Shown here piece after piece: positions 56,714-64,000 of a DNA stretch of 64,000 nt. Source of the stretch: Pleurodeles waltl (Eukaryota > Chordata > Amphibia > Caudata > Salamandridae); the NCBI RefSeq assembly GCF_031143425.1, contig NC_090446.1:1026429066-1026493065 (forward strand), read 5' to 3'. Numbering within the stretch: the stretch's first letter is position 1; every line of letters starts with the position of its first letter. The notes below the pieces were generated by a model. The model saw only the letters and a program-made list of their open reading frames with translations. It was not told the origin of the DNA and did no database searches. Both the position numbers and the translations under genes were made by a program.

Positions 56714-57843
56714 TAAGTCTCAATGGAACTATGTTGTTGTGTAAGTAGCGCAATCCTGCAATCATATAGTCAGCAGCCATTAACAATAAACATTAACAGT
56801 CTTCGCACACACCCATTCCCTCCCCCGAGCTTCCACATAAGAGACACAGAAAAACATAAGTATTGTGATCATTGTTATCACATGTGGGTCGTAGCCATAA
56901 GAGCAGTGGCCAATCTGTCTTCTCTGGTGGGAATTCAATTGTTCGTATCATGCGGCACGGATGTATCCCCATCTCACGGACTTCTGTATACCAGCAAGGT
57001 GCGTGTTATCTCGGCCCATGCAATCAAGGCTTCCTGGGCTTTATTATACGTCCTTGTTCGCCTCATGCTAACCTCTTCCGTCCCTGTTCACTCCACCATA
57101 GCACCTTCCCAGGTTTTCCTAGTTGGGGCACGAGGGCTTAACCAATAAATAACTGCACGCCGTTTCGCTACTATTAGACCTAAGAGGGCATATTATCTGC
57201 TAAGTTTTTTCTGTGGATAAATTGGGAGAAGACCCAAGAGACACCTCTCAATATTTCTCAAAGTTCCCTTCTAGTGGCATTGAGTAAGAACTTTCATCCA
57301 GTAATCAATTATGAGACAACAGTACCATGCCATATGAATAAAGTCAGCGGGTTCTACGGAACACCTAGGGCAACGTTGAACTTTGGAGGAATATATCATG
57401 TTTAAGGGAGAGATAGGTCATGTGCATAAAATTGTATTGAATTTGTTTAAAGGCAGTACTCACAGCTATTTCCCATAACCCTGAATGTATTTTTTCCCAA
57501 TCCTGTTGAGTCAAGGGGCCCTCAGTAAGATTTTGCCAGGTGTCCTCTTTCGGTAGCAAAGGTGATTTTTTGTCAATTCATAATGCCCCATATAGGTGTG
57601 TGATGAGTTTATGACCCCAGCTATCGTTTGTAAGCTTACCATTGTATAAGATAGTGTTGGAGCCTCTGGGAATGAAGGCCAAAGTTGCCTGTCTGTTGCA
57701 GCAATTTTTGTGTATAGCAGAAATTGGCATCCATCTAGATTAAACGATTCTTGTGCCTCCTCCCATGTGATAAACCTACCATCCAGGTAAAGGTCAGATA
57801 GAATAATACACCCTCCCTCTTGTCATTTGGAAAATGACACTAT

Positions 57844-58336
57844 GGGGGTCATTATGAACCCTGCAGTTCAGGCCTCCATGCCGGTTGCGGCGGCAAAGAC
57901 CGCCACCGGCATGGCGGTCTGAACCACCATATAATGGTCACAGTGAGGGCGCCTGCCTGTGGTGGCCATCCTCTAGTGCCAGGCTGCCGCCAACAGGCAG
58001 CCTGACAGTGGAGGAAACCCTTTGGATAATGATCCCTTTTTCCACCAGCCTTTCCCTGGCGGGTTTCCCCACCAGGCAAAGGCTGGGCGAAGGGGTGCTT
58101 AGGGCCCCCCATGCAGTGCCCCATCAAGCAGGTCACCGATCAGCGCGACGTGTGCTGCTGCACCCACCGCACACCTACATCGGTGGTGCCTCCAATTGGA
58201 GTCGCTGTCAATGTTTCGGCCCAGCGGGGAAAACATTATACGGCCGGTGGGAGGGGGTAGTCGCGCTGGCGGTCTTCTGTTGACCACCAGCGATGATCTC
58301 TGTGTTTTTTACCACCTAGATCATAATGAGGGCCCA
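57844..58336. mobile_element. ~493-bp Harbinger-type MITE
   Basis: It starts GGGGGTCATTATGAACC, ends GATCATAATGAGGGCCC, and TAT lies on both sides. The terminus assignment is ambiguous by one base. The interior is CCGCC/GGCGG-rich with short inverted repeats. It inserted in L1-C and is distinct from the 609-614 bp family in its body. Confidence 0.75.
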
Positions 58337-59825
58337 TATGTGCTATCTGAGCAAATGGGAACAGGATCCAGATGTCCATGTTTGGAGCATAAGGTGCTCT
58401 TTTAAGCACTTTTCAAATTGCCCTCTCCCATATTCTCCCTATGAGGCGGATGACCTGAAGAAGTGTGTGGGGTATTCTGTTACCCTTTATGAGGAGTTCC
58501 CCCAAAAGGCAGCCTTCCTGTGATCCTTGCAGCAATGCTCGCTCCAATTGTGTTCCCCGTCAAGTGGATAGCGTGTAGTAGGTGTGTGGCCATAAAAAAC
58601 ATTTCAAAATACGGCACCTCTAGTCCTCCCTTGTCCCATTCTCATTGGAGGGTGGATAATTTCACTCTACATAAGCTCACTCTACATCTTTTGCCCTCCC
58701 ACAAGAGGTCCACCGTCAGTTTTTCGAGTCCCCTGAAAACCACCTGGGTAATCTCATGGAAGGAGCCCTGTATAATAAATAAACATTGAGGTAGTACCAC
58801 CATTTTTAAAAGTAAAATTCTCCCCATTAAAGACAGGGGCAGGGTGTTCCAATACTGTATAGAGGGTCTTAGGCCCTGTAGGACATGTCCCATGTTGAGG
58901 TCATAGAACTTCTGCCTCCAATGGGCTAAATAGCGGACCTCATCTAATTTCCAAGGTAGGGCACATGGGGGAGCTGTTTGGGTGATAGGCCCACCAGGCA
59001 CCCAAGAGGAAACAGGACCAACTTGGGTATGTTTACCAGGAGACCTGAGAACTCCCAGTATTCTTGCATAACGTTTAGAACATTTAGAATGATCGGGCCG
59101 ATATGTCAGGTCGTATTAGATAGATCAACGCATCATCTGCGTATGTGGGGATTATATGGTCTGTGTTATGTACTATTATACCCCATCCTCAGAGAGTCTG
59201 CCAGAGTCTATGGGCCAGTGGTTCTAGCACTATGGCAAAGATTAGGGAAGACAGGGGACATCCCTATCTAGTGCCATGGTGTAAATGAAATTTGTCAGAG
59301 ACATAGCGGCCCGCCTGGACCTGAGCTCGAGTTTGCATGTTGAGCACCTTGACTCATGTTATATAGGAGGAACCCAAGCCCGCTGTCTCTAGTACACTCC
59401 ATAAATACTCCCAGTTGAGGGAATCGAAACCTTGTTCCAAGTCCAGGAAGACTAGGACATAACATCCCTCCTGGATAGGGGGCATGCATCACGTGTGCCA
59501 AAAGTCTTATATTACGCAAGGTGTTCCTTCCGGGAATAAGTCCTGATTGGTCCTCATGGACCAGGCGGGAAGATATGAAAGGAGGTTAGCTGCAACACAT
59601 GGCTAAGGAGTTTACAGTCCACATTAAGCAACGATATGGGTCAACGGGATCCCGGATCCAAATTGGTCTCTGCCCGGTTTTAGTATTACTGAGATTAGGG
59701 CTTCACACATCGATCGAGGCAGCTCCTGCTTAGTGTATGCCTCAACCAGTTTCTCAAGTAAAATAGAAAGGCCTTACAAAATTCTACTAGGAGCCTGTCC
59801 ACCCAAGGTGCTTTTGCTGTTTTAA

Positions 59826-60983
59826 TTGCCCCAACCCCTGGTATCCTTGCTGCCCTGAGTGAGGAGTATCTCTGTGGGGCAGATTGCCATTGTGAATACC
59901 ATTCAGGGGTTGGCATGTCAACTTCAGCAGACCAATGCTTTCCTGGAAGGCATTCATAGTGCCATGTCTGGCCTACAGAGATCTTTCCAGGCTCTGGCCT
60001 CCTCACCGATGGCAGCCAGGAACCCCTCACATTCCTCCCCCCTCCACCTCCCTCTTCCCAATCCAAATCCCCTATCTGTCTCAAGCACACAGACACATCG
60101 GCACACACCCATCTCAACACACACACAAGTGGCACACATCGACACAAACACCACAAGACACACTGGCACTCAACATATACCCACAAACACCATATCAGCC
60201 ACCACTTCACCAGACATCCCCAACCCCCCACCAAACCACACACCACATCCAGCATACCCACAGACACCACTACAACATCCAGTGACACATCCAACACACC
60301 CACCCTACACCCATACACCAGCACAACACCACAGACACATCCACCATATCAACCATACTTGCAGACACCACCCCAACACACACACAGATACATGCATCAC
60401 ATCCACCATACCAGCAGACACCACCCCAAACACATACACATCCACCACATCCAGCACACTTGCAGACACCACCCCAACAGACACACAAACATCCAGCATA
60501 CCCACAGACACCACTCCAACAGACACACACACATCCACCACTCCCACATCACCCAGCACCTCCAACTCCCAGCCCCCCAAGACACACAAATGGCCACACT
60601 CACACATGCAACATACACCACACAAACAGAAGGATACCTCACAAATGCACACACCCAAGGCATCTACACCCACACAAAACACAGGCACACCCTCAACCTC
60701 CAAATCCCCAGGCCCTTCTGCAGACCCTCCCCATTTCCCAAGGAGAGTTTCCTTTTTGAGCTTGCCCTTTCCACTATTCCCTCCACCCCCCTCCCAAACC
60801 CAAAAGGCCCCCACCCACATCCCAACCCTTCCCTTTCACATCAAAGTCCTCCCCTGTTACACCTGCCTCCCCTGCAAGCACCCCTCCCCCTCCCCCGAAG
60901 ACCACCCCTCCAAAGATAAAGTCCCCCCTCCCAAACCCACCCATCCCGAATCCGACCCCACCCCACCAAAGGATGATCCCTGA
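59826..60983 (+). pseudogene. Second Harbinger: Myb B-like exon, 3' part with open Thr/Pro/His-rich tail
   Basis: The region 59859-60983 is open for 374 codons. It starts with a helix (IAIVNTIQGLACQLQQTNAF, LEGIHSAM) clearly collinear with TILNAIQCVERQLQQTNVF of the first element. It continues with a low-complexity Thr/Pro/His-rich tail containing irregular repeats of CAGACACCACCCC (60261-60510). It ends with Lys/Pro-rich sequence and a TGA at 60983. The open frame survives although the upstream part is destroyed, and the low complexity of the tail makes that less surprising. Confidence 0.6.
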
Positions 60984-62731
60984 GGTGCCTACCTGCCCAC
61001 TTGATGCTCCTTCCTGTGGAGGTTCCCTGGCAGTGATTGGAGTCAAGGTTGGGCACTTTATTGTGCATGGATATCTAATTGGACTGGCCAATGGCCTTTG
61101 TTCTAAATAATTTTGAGGTAATAAAACCAGGTTGTTGGGTTTTTTTGGGGAACACATTTGTCCTGCAATGATTTTTCTACCTTTATGTTGTTCCTGAGTA
61201 ACTTGTATTGTATGACTACAGTTGTGTGTGTTTCAGCCCGATTGCTGATCCATTTGCTGTTGTTTACAAATAGCTGACTTTGTAGGTAGTGCTGGTGTCA
61301 CCCCAGAAAAAGGTAGATGTTGACTGTATGGATTTGTGGGTGTTAATCCAAATGGCGTGTCAGTGCACTGTGTTAAGTTTGGTAAGTATTTCATCTTGTG
61401 TTGTCCAATGTCAGCATGTATGGTTAGACTTTTCCCCCTGATATGGAATGTACATTTGTCTCATGTGTGGAAGCTAGAGTTGTGTTTGTCGACACATGGA
61501 GGGTGTTCAATTGTGCTAGCTTCTTTTGCATTTGACTAAGCATGTGTCAATTTTGATGTGTGTACCTTGCAGCTACTTCATCTAAATGTATGGCCCATGC
61601 TGTTGCTGTTGTATTTGCTTTCTTGAGTTGTACTTCCACATTATGCAGATAGACAGATAGACATGTCATTTGGCTCTACTATTGTTTGTCCCTGAGATAC
61701 ATTAATGTTTTAGGGACATTTGCAAAGAGAAATGTGTCCCAGGGCATCATCCTTCGATGAGTGCTCGTGATGCCAAATCCCTATTGTGCAGATATTGTTT
61801 GCATAGTGATCTTTGGATTTTTGTCTCTCAAACTGTTGTGCATCCCAATGACCTTCCATTTGTTGCAATGTGGGTGATGCGTGGGCTCATTGCAGAGCTG
61901 TTTCATGGGAGAGGTGTTTGTGTTCCGTGACCCATCCATACATATGTGTGTTCAATCTGACAACAGTCCATGGCATGTGTGCAAAGTGAGGGTGTCTGTT
62001 GAACAGGCAGATGTGATGTTGATGTTGCTCTGGTGTTGCTGTTGTGTGGCATAATGTTCTATACACTTCACTGTCCCTGGACCTGAGATGGACGGATGTG
62101 TATTTTTATGGAGTGTGGTGGTGCAGTGTCAGTGACCTGCCCAAAGAGGACGTTTTGTGGCTGTGAATGTGTCAATCTTCATGAATGACTCCGACTGTGG
62201 ACACAATGACATGTGTACTTGGTGCCTGTTGCATGACCCCATATCATGTGGATGACGGCGCGATGATCTGTTGTTGAGATTATTTACACAGGTAGGTGTG
62301 TGTACTTACCATTGGTTGCATCCATAGCGGTGTGGATTTTCAGCACCTTCGAATGTGCTGCAGCAGTGGCAGGATGTGTGTGATGGGCTCCATGGTGGCA
62401 CAGGACGTGTAGTGCTACCTGCAGATGAGTTGCTTCCTTTATGCTCTCTGGTTCCGCCAGCTGAGACGTGGTGGTTGGACCACCACAGTCACATTGGCGG
62501 TGTGCAATATCATAATGAGTCCTGCGGAAACACTGGCTCCGCCGGCCTGCTTGACCTGCCTCGTCACTGCAGCTGTCTGCGCTGCCTGGCGGTGCTGGTG
62601 GGACTGCGGTGGTCTTTGCTCTATGGGCCCGCCAACAACATAATACAGTGGTCCAACCACCAAGCAGATGGCAGTCAGACCATTGCCGCTACCATTGAGC
62701 TGCACGTACCAACAAACTCGTAATCAGGCCC
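60984..62731. other. Second Harbinger: 3' half without recognised gene
   Basis: An AATAAA at 61120-61125 could serve the Myb B-like transcript. The remainder has no coding frame of note. The last 200 bp are CCGCC/GGCGG-containing and lead into the right TIR. Confidence 0.5.
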
Positions 62732-62734
62732 TAA

Positions 62735-64000
62735 GTCAGTGAAGAAACCAAACTGTATCCATGTGTGGCAAGTAATGGAGCAAAATAATATGGACATACA
62801 AAGTTAGAGGTAGGTCCTTCTTGAAAACAGAGGCCTGGTTATCGAATTCTCCTTCCAAAATGATCACTTTTATGCTCTGCTAAATAAACAGTAAAGGTTA
62901 TTCTTAGGTCATGGAAATTTATCATTGCCCCTTTAAGTTTCATAGGTGTAATAAACATACAAGTACAGCTAATTCAGTCAATATTGCACCTTTAAGAACT
63001 TTCTTGCCTACAAGGCTTGAACAACCTAAAATACTCTTTCCTTATTCTGGATTACATTCTAAGTAGTTTAGTCTTCAAGACTTTGTCAAGGCTTCAGATG
63101 TATAAAGCGTATATGTGAATATGGTTGGAGCATAAACGAGCTGTGTTGGCTGTTTTTGCTGTATGGACTTATTGTTACATTTGATTACCCTGTTGTAACT
63201 CTGACCATTTATCACCATCTGGCTGTTCTGGATACATGGACACTTTGTACAACGCAATTTTTGTGATTGAGACTTCAACTACCTACTTGCATCTATAATA
63301 AATTTCTATACATCATCTTCCCAGACCGGACATCCAATCAATTCTTGAACATTTTCTGGATCTACAACACTGGTGTGCCCTGGCCACTCTTTTTGTATTA
63401 TATAGGCAACCACCCACTCCTTAGTGAGTGGCCCTCCAACACCTGTGGTGGCAGGTGTTTTGGCTAGCCTGGCACCCACTACTACATTGTTCACTTGAAT
63501 GACTATTCTCTGACCCTACAGCCGTTATACCTCTGCGGATGTGCGAACACCTGTTGGCATTCTCCACCTTCTTCACTTGACTCAACCAGTGATAAAGTGT
63601 CTGTCCTCCTCTTTTTAACATGGTGAAACTGGCATATCCCTGATTGGTATATTTCACTTACCTGTAAGTTCCTAGTATAAGGTACTGCATTGGGCTGCAT
63701 AATTCGCTTTTTCTTGCAGCATGATTTACTGAATCCTGCCACATGATTTATCCATCCCCTGCTGCATAATCCAGTGGCCCTGCATTTAATGTTAGGAAAC
63801 CGCAAGAAAAATATTTGGCTATTTATAATAATTACTAAATGCAATTCAAATGGTGAAGTCAGATTTTTAACCCCTCAGGTGCCTGGGGCGAGATGGTCTC
63901 ATCCTCGGTTGTTGTGTGGCGTGGACGAGACCAACTCGTCCTGCACTCGCCCATGGAGGGAGCGCTAGCGCTCCCCCATGAGCCTCCCAACCCCAGGGCA
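62735..64000. other. Right flank; possible start of another X-like repeat
   Basis: No gene is recognised. From about 63868 the sequence TTAACCCCTCAGGTGCCTGG resembles the start of repeat X. It contains GAGGGAGCGCTAGCGCTCCC, a perfect short palindrome near 63955-63974, before the window ends. A CACCTG..CAGGTG hairpin lies at about 63437-63459. Two TGCATAATCCAGTGG-like words suggest another dispersed repeat at 63690-63800. Confidence 0.4.

Larger units (their letters stand above)
56011..59825 (-). mobile_element. L1-C: 5'-truncated L1-like LINE in the second Harbinger
   Basis: GTTTTAA borders it on both sides (56010-56016 and 59819-59825), a possible short target duplication. On the minus strand the RT region is recognisable: VLVFLDLEQGFDSLNWEYL near 59400-59450, an intact YADD box (TYADDALIYL) near 59120-59145, and later L1 segments at 58642-59001 (PLSLMGRILLLKMVVLPQ) and 57365-57559. 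Endonuclease and ORF1 are missing, so the copy is 5'-truncated. Stops are present throughout. Two MITEs lie inside. Confidence 0.75.
53588..62731 (+). mobile_element. Second Harbinger element, 9.1 kb including nested insertions
   Basis: The ends are GGGCCTCATTATGAGTTTG and, inverted, GGGCCTGATTACGAGTTTG, flanked by TAA on both sides (53585-53587 and 62732-62734). Contents: a Myb A exon remnant, a Myb B-like exon split by an L1, and a long 3' half. No DDE transposase is seen on either strand. About 3.8 kb of the length is L1-C with two MITEs, so the element itself was about 5.3 kb. It is related to the element at 30482-38207 but diverged in sequence. Confidence 0.85.

Overview
This window reads as non-coding DNA from a very large, transposon-rich vertebrate genome, most likely a salamander. 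Pleurodeles is my best guess, because of the many Harbinger elements and of MITEs that begin GGCCCTCATT; this is inference, not a database result. No bacterial or viral genome organisation is present. The only candidate host-gene sequence is one possible exon at 1603-1861, with splice-like borders and an EF-hand-like protein segment. Everything else is repeats: a tandem array, LINEs, Harbinger elements and their MITEs, an old endogenous retrovirus, piggyBac and hAT remnants, and minisatellites.

The backbone of the window is a tandem array of roughly 600-690 bp monomers. It runs from about 2930 to 51524 and is broken into six blocks (2930-4979, 5198-9740, 17087-20676, 22833-23664, 44071-44408, 50935-51524). 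Each monomer carries a pyrimidine-rich tract, a purine/pyrimidine palindrome centred on CCCATAATGGG, and two separate tRNA-like segments with an A-box-like and a B-box-like motif. Two monomer types (here A and B) alternate for long stretches, giving a dimeric higher-order repeat. This array is the most interesting object in the window.

The array has been opened by nested insertions. 9741-17086 holds a 495 bp MITE with long inverted repeats and a decayed retrovirus (gag and pol pieces, minus strand) that was itself hit by a Harbinger-type MITE. 20677-22832 holds an unidentified segment plus an L2-like LINE 3' end. 23665-44070 is a 20.4 kb composite: the two halves of a repeat I call X flank an I/Vingi-like LINE (24396-29152, containing the MITE 28011-28709) and an L1-like LINE (L1-A). 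L1-A ORF1 is interrupted by a 7.7 kb Harbinger transposon (30482-38207) and its ORF2 by another MITE (39363-39976). 44409-50934 is a nearly full-length minus-strand L1-like element (L1-B).

The right end (51525-64000) contains a piggyBac transposase fragment, a second copy of X-type tandem hairpin units, and a second, larger Harbinger element (53588-62731). That element keeps its TIRs and TAA target duplication but has no transposase I can see. It is interrupted by a 5'-truncated L1 (L1-C) that carries two more MITEs. The Harbinger elements would have moved with a DDE transposase plus Myb/SANT DNA-binding partners. All coding copies here show stops or frameshifts, so the locus looks like a fossil record rather than an active system.
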